Origin: Euonymus europaeus
Lineage: Eukaryota > Streptophyta > Magnoliopsida > Celastrales > Celastraceae
Direction of reading: 5' to 3'
DNA length: 64,000 bases
Assembly (NCBI GenBank): GCA_963580455.1
Contig: OY756969.1
Span: 15,286,760-15,350,759, forward strand
Under the pieces are notes generated by a model that was not told the DNA's origin, did not search any database, and saw nothing but the letters and a program-made list of their open reading frames with translations. The translations under genes and the position numbers were made by a program. Below are positions 55,811-64,000 of this stretch, one piece after another; within the stretch, counting starts at the first letter, position 1, and each line of letters starts with the position of its first letter.

Positions 55811-56605
55811 ATGTTACATGGAATGCATGTAGACAACAACATGAACCGCAGCGGGTTTGTTAGAAGAAACGGCGATGAGCAAGAACGGACTGGTGATGAA
55901 CGTGGAGTGGCGAATGAGGCACGAGGTGGGGTTGCGGCACCGAGAGGCAATGAGTTTGGGAATTCGGAGATGATGGCTCGCATGTTAGATATGATGCAAC
56001 AGCAGCCGCAACAACATGCTGAACAAATGCGGAGGCTAATCGAGGTGCAGCAACGTCCTCCTCAGAGGATGGATGTCATTGAGAGATTCCGAAAGCTAAA
56101 CCCAAAGGAATTTTCAGGGGGTACCGATCCCTTGGTGGCGGAGGAATGGATCAGAGCACTTGAGACCATATTTGAGCATTTGCGATTGGAGGATAGGGAG
56201 AAAGTACAGTGTGCCACTTTCATGATGACTCTGAATGCTCGAGACTGGTGGGATGGGGCAAATCTTGCCGTGGATGTAGCCAATGTCCCATGGGAGAAAT
56301 TTAAGGAGATGTTCGACACCAAGTATTTTCCCAAAGATGTGAAGGATGGAAAGGTCAAAGAGTTTCTAGAACTCAAGAAGGGAGGCATGACAGTAGTGGA
56401 ATTGGTTCGAAAATTCGAACAAGGGTGTAGGTTCGTCCCATTCCTCGCTGAGAGCTCTGAATTAAAGAAGGATCATTTCTTGAGAGCACTGAATCCCAGA
56501 ATCAGGAGTATGGTGAGGATGTCAACAGCAACAACGTATGAGGATATGGTGGACAAGGCAATGATGGCTGAAGAGGATCAGAAGGACATCGTAAAAGATA
56601 TCTAG
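55811..56605 (+). CDS. Gag of the Ty3/gypsy element, ended by an early stop
   Basis: Structural protein of the particle. It has a polar N-terminus with a Q/M-rich stretch (MLDMMQQQPQQHAEQMRRL), then Retrotrans_gag-like EEWIRALETIFEHLRLEDRE and FMMTLNARDWWDGAN at about residues 116-160. A TAG at 56603-56605 cuts it. In the same frame it continues to two CCHC-like knuckles, CSKCNKAHAGEC and [12 protein letters not shown], the latter broken by a TAG at 56828-56830. Gag and pol were therefore one frame. The start is the first Met of the open frame; 55820-55850 is possible too. Confidence 0.85.
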   Translation: MLHGMHVDNNMNRSGFVRRNGDEQERTGDERGVANEARGGVAAPRGNEFGNSEMMARMLDMMQQQPQQHAEQMRRLIEVQQRPPQRMDVIERFRKLNPKEFSGGTDPLVAEEWIRALETIFEHLRLEDREKVQCATFMMTLNARDWWDGANLAVDVANVPWEKFKEMFDTKYFPKDVKDGKVKEFLELKKGGMTVVELVRKFEQGCRFVPFLAESSELKKDHFLRALNPRIRSMVRMSTATTYEDMVDKAMMAEEDQKDIVKDI

Positions 56606-56890
56606 AGGCAGAGACAAAGTGTCAGGACGGGAGTCCCCACTAAGGCAACAAGGCCATGGAATGATCTGGAGCGAAATACTACTCAAGGGAACAACAAGAA
56701 GCCAAAGATGATGACTGGAACAACAACTAGCAATGCGGAAAAATCCGAGACGGAGGGTAGGCCATTATGTTCCAAATGCAACAAGGCACACGCTGGAGAA
56801 TGTTTGGAGAGATCTAGTACGTGTTACTAGTGCAAGGAAAAGGGGCATTATGCTCGGGAGTGTCCAAAGCGGTCATCGGATCAGAAGAAG

Positions 56891-59512
56891 GTGCCAGCTA
56901 GGGTTTTTGCGATGACTCAGGAGCATGCGAGTCGAGAGGATGCAACAGCAATAAGCAGTAACATCTCTATCCATGGACTTATCGCATATACATTGATTGA
57001 TTCTGGTGCTACACATTCATTCATAGCACGTACACTTGTTAAGAAACTAGGTGTGATACCAGAAAGTATAGACATGGGGTATTTAGTCACCCTGCCTTCT
57101 GGTGATGTAATGGAGTCCAATCAAATAGTACGGGAATGCCCCATTCAAATAGCGAATAAAACTTTAACTGCGGCGTTAGTGGTACTGAACCTGGAGGAAT
57201 TTGAAGTAATATTGGGGATGGATTGGCTTGCGAAATATGATGCCACCATCGATTGTCGAAATAAAATGGTAACTGTAAAGCCAGCATCAGGAGAATTGCT
57301 AGAATTTAAGGCTGGTTCAAGAATGAAGCATATGTCGTTAATCTCAATGATGAAGGCTAGGAAACTTGTGGGGGGGGGGGGGTGCAATGCCTATCTAGCT
57401 AGTGTGGTGGTAACTAAGAAGGAACCGATAGCAAGAGTGGAGGACATTGTGGTGGTAAGAGACTTTCCAGAGGTATTTCCTCATAATCTAACAACTTTAC
57501 CACCAGAAAGGGAGATTAGTTTTGAGATTGAAACAGAGCCGGGTATAACTCCCATATCAAGGGCGCCCTACCGGATGGCACCGACAGAACTAAAAGAATT
57601 GAAGGAACAATTGGAGGAATTATTAGAGAAAAGGTTTATTCGACCCAGTTATTCATCGTGGGGAGCACCGGTGTTATTTGTGAAAAAGAAAGATGGATCC
57701 CTTAGACTTTGCATTGATTATAGGGAATTGAATAAGGTAACAATCAAGAACAAGTATCCACTACCACGAATTGAAGACCTGTTTGATCAATTACAAGGAG
57801 CTACAGTCTTTTCAAAAATTGATTTACAATCAGCGTATCACCAATTGAGAGTCAGTATGAAGGATGTGAAGAAAACTGCTTTCAAAACGAGTTATGGTCA
57901 CTATGAGTTTTTAGTAATGCCATTTGGATTAACAAATGCTCCTGCTGCATTTATGGACCTAATGAATAGAGTATTCAAGGAATACATCGATCGCTTTATT
58001 ATTGTCTTTATTGACGATATCCTAATTTACTCACGAAATCTGGAGGAGCATGAAGGACACTTGCGGATGACCTTACAAGTGTTAAAGGACAATCTACTTT
58101 ACGCAAAACTCAAGAAATGTGATTTTTGGATGATGCAGGTGGGGTTTTTGGGGCATGTGGTGTCAAAAGAAGGAATATTGGTAGATCCCAATAAGATAGA
58201 AGCAGTGGTGGATTGGCCAACGCCAAGGAATGTCACTGAAGTTCGAAGTTTCTTAGGGATAGCAGGTTATTATAGAAGGTTTGTGAAGAACTTTGCCAGA
58301 CTAGCAACACCCTTAACCGCTTTAACGAAAAAGAACACTAGATTTTTGTGGGATGAGAAATGTGAAGAGAGTTTTTGGGAGTTAAAGGAGAGGTTAGTAA
58401 CTGCTCCTATACTGACAGTGCCAGATGGAAAAAATGGATTTGTAGCGTACAGTGATGCCTCCAAGAATGGACTGGGTTGTGTGTTGATGCAGAATGGGAG
58501 GGTAGTCACGTACGCATCGAGACAATTGAAAGACTATGAGAAGAATTACCCCACCCACGATTTAGAACTAGCAGCAGTAGTTTTCGCATTGAAGATATGG
58601 AGGCATTATCTGTATGGCGTGAAATGTGAGATATACACGGATCATAAAAGTCTTAAGTATTTATTTACACAGAAGGAGTTGAATATGAGGCAGCGACGAT
58701 GGCTGGAATTGGTGAAGGATTATGATTGTGTGATCAATTATCATCCGGGAAAGGCAAATGTGGTAGCGGACGCGCTTAGCAGGAAGATATCACTAGCCTC
58801 GCATGGAGTACAACCAATGATATTACGGGATCTACAAAAGTTGAGTATGGAGATAGTTCCAAAGGGGCAGGTGAGCAGTCTAGCGATGATGAGGGTGCAG
58901 CCAACATTAATGAATCGAATTAAGGAGAAACAATTAAGTGACGAGTGGTTGGTTAAACAGAAGGGGATGATGGAAACGGGCAAGACAATAGAATTTACGA
59001 TAGATGACGTGGGTGTGATGAGGTACAGAGGAAGATTATGTGTACCGGATGATGCGGAGATAAGGAAAGACATTTTAACAGAAGCTCACAATACCCCGTA
59101 TTCTATCCACCCTAGAAGTACAAAAATTTACCGGGATTTGAAATTACATTATTGGTGGCTGGGAATGAAGAGACAGGTGGCAGAGTTTGTAGCTAAGTGT
59201 TTGACGTGTCAGCAGATCATGACAGAGCATCAAAGGCCGTCAGGCATGTTATTACCTTTGGAAATTCCTAGGTGGAAGTGGAAGCACATTACAATGGACT
59301 TCGTGGCGGGACTACCGAGGTTTGAAAAAGGAAATAATGCAATATGGGTGATTGTGGATCGGCTTACCAAGACGGCTCACTTTCTAGGGGTGAAGACTAC
59401 ATTTAGCATGAACCAGTATGTGGATTTGTACATGAGGGAAATAGTAAAACTACATGGGATTCCAGTTTCCATAGTGTCAGACCGTGACCCCAGGTTTACT
59501 TCGAAATTCTAG
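56891..59512 (+). CDS. Pol of the Ty3/gypsy element: protease, RT, RNase H, integrase (873 aa to stop)
   Basis: Same frame as gag, so the Met at 56891 is only the first after the zinc-knuckle stop, not a true start. Protease: [13 protein letters not shown] (about residue 33). [22 protein letters not shown] (about 268), then the catalytic [10 protein letters not shown] (about 373). RNase [16 protein letters not shown] (about 517) and [11 protein letters not shown] (about 582). Integrase: H...H with KCLTCQQ (about 768), first D in TMDFVAGLP (about 800), second D in VSDRDPRF (about 863). A TAG at 59510-59512 stands where the family has Trp. The E (SDGQSERV) lies after it at about 59575. Otherwise the frame is clean, which implies a young copy. 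RNA is copied in cytoplasmic particles and inserted by the integrase. Confidence 0.95.
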   Translation: MPARVFAMTQEHASREDATAISSNISIHGLIAYTLIDSGATHSFIARTLVKKLGVIPESIDMGYLVTLPSGDVMESNQIVRECPIQIANKTLTAALVVLNLEEFEVILGMDWLAKYDATIDCRNKMVTVKPASGELLEFKAGSRMKHMSLISMMKARKLVGGGGCNAYLASVVVTKKEPIARVEDIVVVRDFPEVFPHNLTTLPPEREISFEIETEPGITPISRAPYRMAPTELKELKEQLEELLEKRFIRPSYSSWGAPVLFVKKKDGSLRLCIDYRELNKVTIKNKYPLPRIEDLFDQLQGATVFSKIDLQSAYHQLRVSMKDVKKTAFKTSYGHYEFLVMPFGLTNAPAAFMDLMNRVFKEYIDRFIIVFIDDILIYSRNLEEHEGHLRMTLQVLKDNLLYAKLKKCDFWMMQVGFLGHVVSKEGILVDPNKIEAVVDWPTPRNVTEVRSFLGIAGYYRRFVKNFARLATPLTALTKKNTRFLWDEKCEESFWELKERLVTAPILTVPDGKNGFVAYSDASKNGLGCVLMQNGRVVTYASRQLKDYEKNYPTHDLELAAVVFALKIWRHYLYGVKCEIYTDHKSLKYLFTQKELNMRQRRWLELVKDYDCVINYHPGKANVVADALSRKISLASHGVQPMILRDLQKLSMEIVPKGQVSSLAMMRVQPTLMNRIKEKQLSDEWLVKQKGMMETGKTIEFTIDDVGVMRYRGRLCVPDDAEIRKDILTEAHNTPYSIHPRSTKIYRDLKLHYWWLGMKRQVAEFVAKCLTCQQIMTEHQRPSGMLLPLEIPRWKWKHITMDFVAGLPRFEKGNNAIWVIVDRLTKTAHFLGVKTTFSMNQYVDLYMREIVKLHGIPVSIVSDRDPRFTSKF
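57369..57381 (+). repeat. 13-G homopolymer in pol
   Basis: A run of 13 G within the protease-RT linker coding VGGGGC. The frame still reads through. Such runs are prone to length change and sequencing error. Confidence 0.85.
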
Positions 59513-59974
59513 AATAGTTTCCATGGGGCAATGGGCACCAAGCTGGAATTTGGAACAGCTTTTCATCCAGAGAGTGATGGGCAATCCGAGAGGGTGATAC
59601 AGATAATGGAGGATATGTTAAGAGCATGTGTGATGGACTGGTCGGCAAAGTGGGAATGATATCTACCTCTGGTCAAGTTTTCGTACAACAACAGCTATCA
59701 GGCAAGCATTGGCATGGCTCCATACGAGGCATTATATGGACGAAAATGTAGGTCACCAGTACATTGGGACGAAGTGGGTGAGAGGATATTCTTAGAAGGG
59801 CAACAAATTGGACCAGAGTAATACAAGAGACTAAGGATGTTATAGAGAAGGTTCGAGCCAGAATCAAAACAGCGCAGAGCTGATAGAAGAGCTATGCAGT
59901 TAGGAGAAGGAAAGAGTTAGAATTCGAGATTGGAGATCATGTGTTCCTAAAAATAGAACCTATGAAGGGAGTGA
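59513..59974 (+). pseudogene. Integrase C-terminal remainder
   Basis: It continues in the pol frame with ESDGQSERVIQIMEDMLRAC (catalytic E) and YNNSYQASIGMAPYEALYGR, then shifts frame near 59820. It stops at VFLKIEPMKGVMR, where the element deletion begins. A TGA at about 59657-59659 replaces Trp. Confidence 0.85.
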
Positions 59975-60652
59975 TGAGATAACGAAAGGGTGCCAAGGTA
60001 AGTAACGTTTCAACTGTGTCACGGAACTGTGTTATTAATTCTATATTACTGATTGAATTGTTTTAAATGTTATATATGCATTGAGTGATTATGACTGATG
60101 GTTTGATGATTAATGTGGATATATGAGAATGTGTTTATATTGAAGATCTACTGTTAGTTATCAGTTTTTGCAATTATGCATTGCATGGAATTTCATACTG
60201 CAAGGTTTATGTGATAGATTAAATGGTTTTATAAACCTAGTATAACTGCTACAGGGAGGGTGTACTGTTAAGGTTATTGGTAATTGTTCATATGATTCGA
60301 AGGAAAAGAAAAGGATATAATTCAGATACAGGAGAATGTTCTAAGGAAGGATATAAAGAGGAAATCCCGACCGGTTGCCCTGTAGCAGTTTACTAGAGTT
60401 AGGGGCCGTAATACTGGATAAATGTTTTAAATTGGCTACATTTCTTAATAAAGAAGCTCATGTGCATCCATGCATAAAATGTTACTTGCTGAGCTTTGGC
60501 TCATAACGTTCCGTGACGCAGGTGATGATGAGTATGCTGAAATTGCTGATGATGGTGATGGCGTTGATCCCCAGTGAGGCGCTCATGTCATGGTGGATCG
60601 TTCAGGGAAATAGCTAGCTGAATAAATGATTTGAAGGGTTATGTTTGAATTT
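59975..60652 (+). mobile_element. Partial LTR (R/U5 side) joined to pol
   Basis: It matches 53941-54617 closely and includes GGAAATCCCGACCGGTTGCC. Its 5' part (U3) and last ~245 bases are missing. The join to pol has a short shared sequence (TGAGAT/GTGATGAGAT). Confidence 0.9.
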
Positions 60653-61569
60653 AAGTGTCAATAAATTGAGCAAAATATTTTTTTGAGCATAGAAAAATTA
60701 CAAAAATTAGGAAATTAAATCTTAAGAATTTTAAACCCTTTCTGTAATTTTTGGAATTTTTTAGAGCCCACACGTGCCCAAATACTCTCAGCCCAGCCCA
60801 AAAAAATTAGAATTCTATTTTTTGAAATTCAAATAATAAAATTGGGCTTAAAAAACCAATCTGGCTTGAACCCAAAATCATGACGCAACTAAATTAGGTC
60901 CGTGGGTCGGGTATTCGACCTAGATGCACGGTCCAAATGAGCGAGTAACGGCAACCCAGGCGCGTGTAACACAAATGTTGCCTTTCCAGCCTTTTTTTTT
61001 GGATCAATTTTTGAAACTTGATTTGTTCTGCCATCATGATCATGACTGTAGCATCCAATCATCTATCGGAGTTGATCTGTATGACACGTGTAGAGCACTC
61101 TCCACCATTTGAGAGTGAGAATCGTGAAGAACAGTGTTCTTCAAGAACACAAAACCCAAAAATGTTAAAGAAACATTTTGATCTGATTCAAAATTTCAAT
61201 GTTACATATCTTTACAACCAATTATCCAAATTAAGCATAGAATATACCGTTTGAAAGATTTTGACAAGAGGATTCCAACCATGCAAAATTTTTGACAAAA
61301 AACCTTTTGGTTCAAAAGCATATAGCATACAAAGTTTCGGGTACATTCAGTTAGGGTTACGATTTTCTCTCTTTACACTATGTGTTTAGGTCCAAAATTT
61401 TAAGCATACATTTAACATACATATAAGTATTTTCATGCAAACTTTCATCCAAAAAAACATATGATTCATCATAGTTTTCACAAAATTGAAAAAACAAGCA
61501 TACTTTATGAAAAGAAAGCATGCTTCCTATGAACGAAACACCTAGCATGGTGACTAATACTAACCTCAA
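60653..61569. other. AT-rich DNA, possibly internal DNA of the next LTR element
   Basis: No coding motif. It lies on the internal side of a minus-strand primer site at 61570, so could be leader DNA of a decayed copia-type element. Confidence 0.4.
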
Positions 61570-61582
61570 CCTCTGATACCAA
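61570..61582 (-). other. Primer-binding site (tRNA-iMet type), minus strand
   Basis: Minus strand TTGGTATCAGAGG directly after an LTR end TTCCTACA. Confidence 0.75.
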
Positions 61583-62300
61583 TGTAGGAATTATATATAT
61601 ATATATATATATATACAATTATACTTCCTTGATTAGGATTTCTGAACGGGAAAATCTCACAATGCAAAGGTCGAGGGATGCTAATCAAAAGGATAACACC
61701 ATGAATTTCACCCTTCAAGAGCCACTTACTGATCTCTCAACACACACCTATATTCTTGATATTTTTAGTGTCCTTTGTTACAGAGATTGTCACCCTATTT
61801 ATAGTAGATGAGTCATATCATCTTTGGAACTCTCTTAAAGTCTAACAGTACACTTTAGAGGATGATGAAATAATATGAACAATTAAACCTTAAAACTTCC
61901 AAAGGACCTAAACCCTAAACTATAAACTGCAATGGGGAAATACAAATGTTCCCATTAACTTTTCATTTGAGTCTCACCGATATTAAATAAAAGTTATCCC
62001 ACATATATACTTATCCACATTAGCAAACATGTCTCTCAATACAGCCACATCAGTAAAATTCATCTTCCAATACAATTTTTTTCATTTTCCAAAATTCAAG
62101 CTACTAACATTCTATTCTTCCATCATTTTCCCACTAAAATTGATATTGAGTCTCACCTTTATTACCTAAAAGCCAAGCCACATACTCAGCTACATCAGCA
62201 AAACACATCTCTTAATACATCCACATTCTCATACATTATTCCCTCTCCCTTGATTTCTTACCACTAAACTCTATATGTATACATTATATATATATACACT
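61583..62300 (-). mobile_element. Minus-strand LTR (copia-like), right boundary uncertain
   Basis: The plus strand begins TGTAGGAATTATATATATA next to the PBS. On the minus strand a TATA box (CTATAAATAG, about 61797-61806) fits an LTR promoter. The 5' end lies somewhere near 62300 and no second LTR was found. Confidence 0.55.
61797..61806 (-). promoter_or_regulatory. TATA box of the minus-strand LTR
   Basis: CTATAAATAG on the minus strand in an LTR-like segment. Confidence 0.5.
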
Positions 62301-62740
62301 AGTTTGAAGCTTGGACTTTGCTACAATTTTCTTGTCGATGTTTTGTGGTTTGGGTCTTTGTTCTGGTATTTTTTTGGTAATTTTTTTGATATTTATTAAC
62401 TTGAAATAGAATATTATCATGAATAGAAGTACTACATTGTTAACTGATAATTACACTGTTGTGTGCTTTATGTTAAATGATAAATGTTTCTATTAGTTAG
62501 TGCGGAATTGATGAATAATTTTAAGATAATAACTTACTTTAATTATATTTACATCGAGGGTGCTATAGCTTAACCTTTACATAGCCACCATGAACAAAAA
62601 ATGGCTCCACTTATAGACTTGCTAGGTTTCGTCTAAATCTCAAACTAGGTAATTCATAACCAAAATAAAGGATCCACTGATATCCTATCCTATATGTGCA
62701 TAGCCCTTTATAATAGGGGGTTTGATATCAATCTATACTA
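62301..62740. other. AT-rich DNA without recognised features
   Basis: No ORF, repeat end or RNA gene that can be named. Confidence 0.5.
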
Positions 62741-63605
62741 TTAACAACATGAGATGCTTTCAAAATACAAGCTCCATAATATGTAAACTATATACCTTGC
62801 GTTACTTTCTTGCACAACCATCTTCTCTTCCATTGAGTTAACTATTTCTTTCATAGCGAATATATTGTAGTTGAAGGTTTCATTGTCATTCTCAAACTTT
62901 TGCATACCTGTGCTAGTGCTGGGATTTTTCTTGAATAGTTGCAGAGCATCTAAAGACAAGGTATGGAGTTGAAATGCATACTAGTCAAGTGTGCTGACTA
63001 TGTTATCTGACTCATTTGTTGGATTATTATATGGGTGATTGTTATCCACAACTATCAAACCTGCATACACAATGCCATATATGTCTTAAGTTGCTTTGTA
63101 TAGGTCTTTGATGTATGCTATGTAGCCATCTTTCCTCTCTTGGATAAAATCTTGTATTATTGCAATGTGCAACAGGATAATCTTTCTCATCAGTTTGTTT
63201 GTTTTCTTCTTATATTCCTTAGGTTTTCGTCTATGGTTAGGTTTACTAATTTAGAAAACTTTGCAATTTCCAGTCGATAGCTCTTTCCAGTGCGTCCTTT
63301 TACTTGACTATTATCTCAGCATTGTTGACAAAATGTACCAGCTCAGATTTGTTGCTCTTGTGACCGCGTCTTCTAGGTGGGTAGCTAACTAGTACAAACC
63401 TTTCAAGATGTTTTCATCTCCTCTGCCAATGATAATATTTGCATCTAGTTTTTTTTCCAGAGTTGTTGCTAACATGTTTGTTGTCATGATGTATGGCTTG
63501 TAATCCGTTGAATGCATAATCATTAGGCGTGTTTTGAGATATGATTCTAATGCCACAGTTAAAGCATTTTGAACGATGAGGTACTTGTTAAACTATAAAA
63601 TCCTT
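62741..63605 (-). pseudogene. Decayed coding sequence of unknown family
   Basis: Minus-strand frames hold protein-like text with few stops: ATTLEKKLDANIIIGRGDEN and LATHLEDAVTRATNLSWYIL (about 63395-63600), IQERKDGYIAYIKDLYK (about 63095-63165), and FNYNIFAMKEIVNSMEEKMV (about 62800-62870). They look like a helical, charged protein split by stops and frame changes. I do not recognise the family. It could be a host pseudogene or part of an unrecognised element. Confidence 0.3.
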
Positions 63606-64000
63606 GCATGTAGATGTTTGCTTTTGCATGATTGAGTGGCTAAATATTTTGGAATTTGTTTCCAAGCTTCGTATTATGATTCATCATTACAACTGTTTGA
63701 ACAGATTTTATGAGAGTTAAGCAGTTGTTAGAAGATTCAATTCTCATAATCAATTAAAGAAGTGTTGTTCCATAAGTGCAGTATAGATCCGCCTAAATTC
63801 CATGTATACAATTAATTAATATGTAATTAGTTTCTTAAAGTGAGAATCTAGCTCATGTATGTGTATTAAAGAACCATTTAAAGACTGTCTAGTCTAGGTT
63901 GATCATTCGTCGAACAATCAAGAGTTTATGAACAACCATCAATGAACCTTTTACAAACTAATTTATTCTAGAGTCATTATCATCTAAACTATCTGTAATT
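63606..64000. other. AT-rich DNA without recognised features
   Basis: Nothing that can be supported. Confidence 0.5.

Larger units (their letters stand above)
53196..60652 (+). mobile_element. Ty3/gypsy retrotransposon (Tekay/Del-like), 3' end deleted
   Basis: Order: 5' LTR 53196-54863, PBS, extra ORF, gag, protease, RT, RNase H, integrase, then a jump at about 59971-59980 into the R/U5 part of the LTR (59975-60652). The LTR segment matches 53941-54617 with about a dozen differences by eye. The integrase tail, any chromodomain, the PPT and U3 of the 3' LTR are lost. Domain order and RT/integrase wording fit the chromovirus branch, but the diagnostic chromodomain is missing. Confidence 0.9.

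Noticed and set aside
56062..56388. 108-aa minus-strand ORF
   Set aside because: Antisense shadow of gag.

Overview
The window is nuclear DNA from a eudicot plant. The evidence is an intronless P-class PPR gene, spliced plant-type genes, plant transposon families, a Florendovirus-like endogenous pararetrovirus and tRNA-derived SINEs. It is a nested transposon region. The only host gene that looks intact is the PPR gene at 9231-11669 (minus). A spliced HD-Zip II homeobox fragment at 31255-31690 is a decayed piece of a second host gene.

Layout: 1-1461 holds decayed Ty3/gypsy gag with a degraded primer site. 1462-6723 is one copy of a ~5 kb composite (LTR piece, LINE 3' end, non-autonomous LTR element) that recurs at 39602-44291. 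6724-7900 is LTR-like and carries a SINE with an 18-bp target-site duplication (TSD). 7806-12490 holds the PPR gene and its flanks. A Tourist-like element (12491-12966) and a 9.7-kb Mutator-like element (MULE, 13048-22755) lie directly upstream of the PPR gene. The MULE carries two convergent genes: a seven-exon Ulp1-like cysteine protease gene that reads open throughout (527 aa), and a broken FAR1/MuDR-type transposase. A 2.18-kb solo LTR sits in the last intron of the protease gene.

22847-26610 contains a hairpin, an LTR fragment and endogenous pararetrovirus pieces. One viral piece is split by a second Tourist-like element whose empty site is preserved in the neighbouring viral piece. 26619-30085 is a decayed Tat-lineage Ty3/gypsy pol (minus) with two RNase H domains. 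Next come a FAR1-like fragment, the HD-Zip fragment, and a solo LTR ending in a SINE-like segment (31831-33772). 33785-40109 is a nested LTR element. 40200-45135 is the second composite copy, with a complete LTR-PPT-internal-PBS-LTR arrangement and no coding capacity. 45136-49070 is another non-coding LTR element. 49850-50500 is a LINE RT fragment. 53196-60652 is a young-looking Tekay/Del-like Ty3/gypsy element with LTR, PBS, gag, protease, RT, RNase H and most of integrase. Its 3' end is deleted into a partial LTR.

The strongest unexplained signals are: (a) the intact Ulp1-like gene beside a dead transposase; (b) a dispersed TTCCATTG...CAATGGAA palindromic unit confined to non-coding parts of the MULE; (c) arrays of short palindromes at the same U3 position in related solo LTRs, with different core sequences in each copy; (d) a solo LTR whose terminus is a tRNA-derived SINE yet is still flanked by a 5-bp TSD. 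All homology statements come from reading the sequence and from family knowledge; no database search was run.
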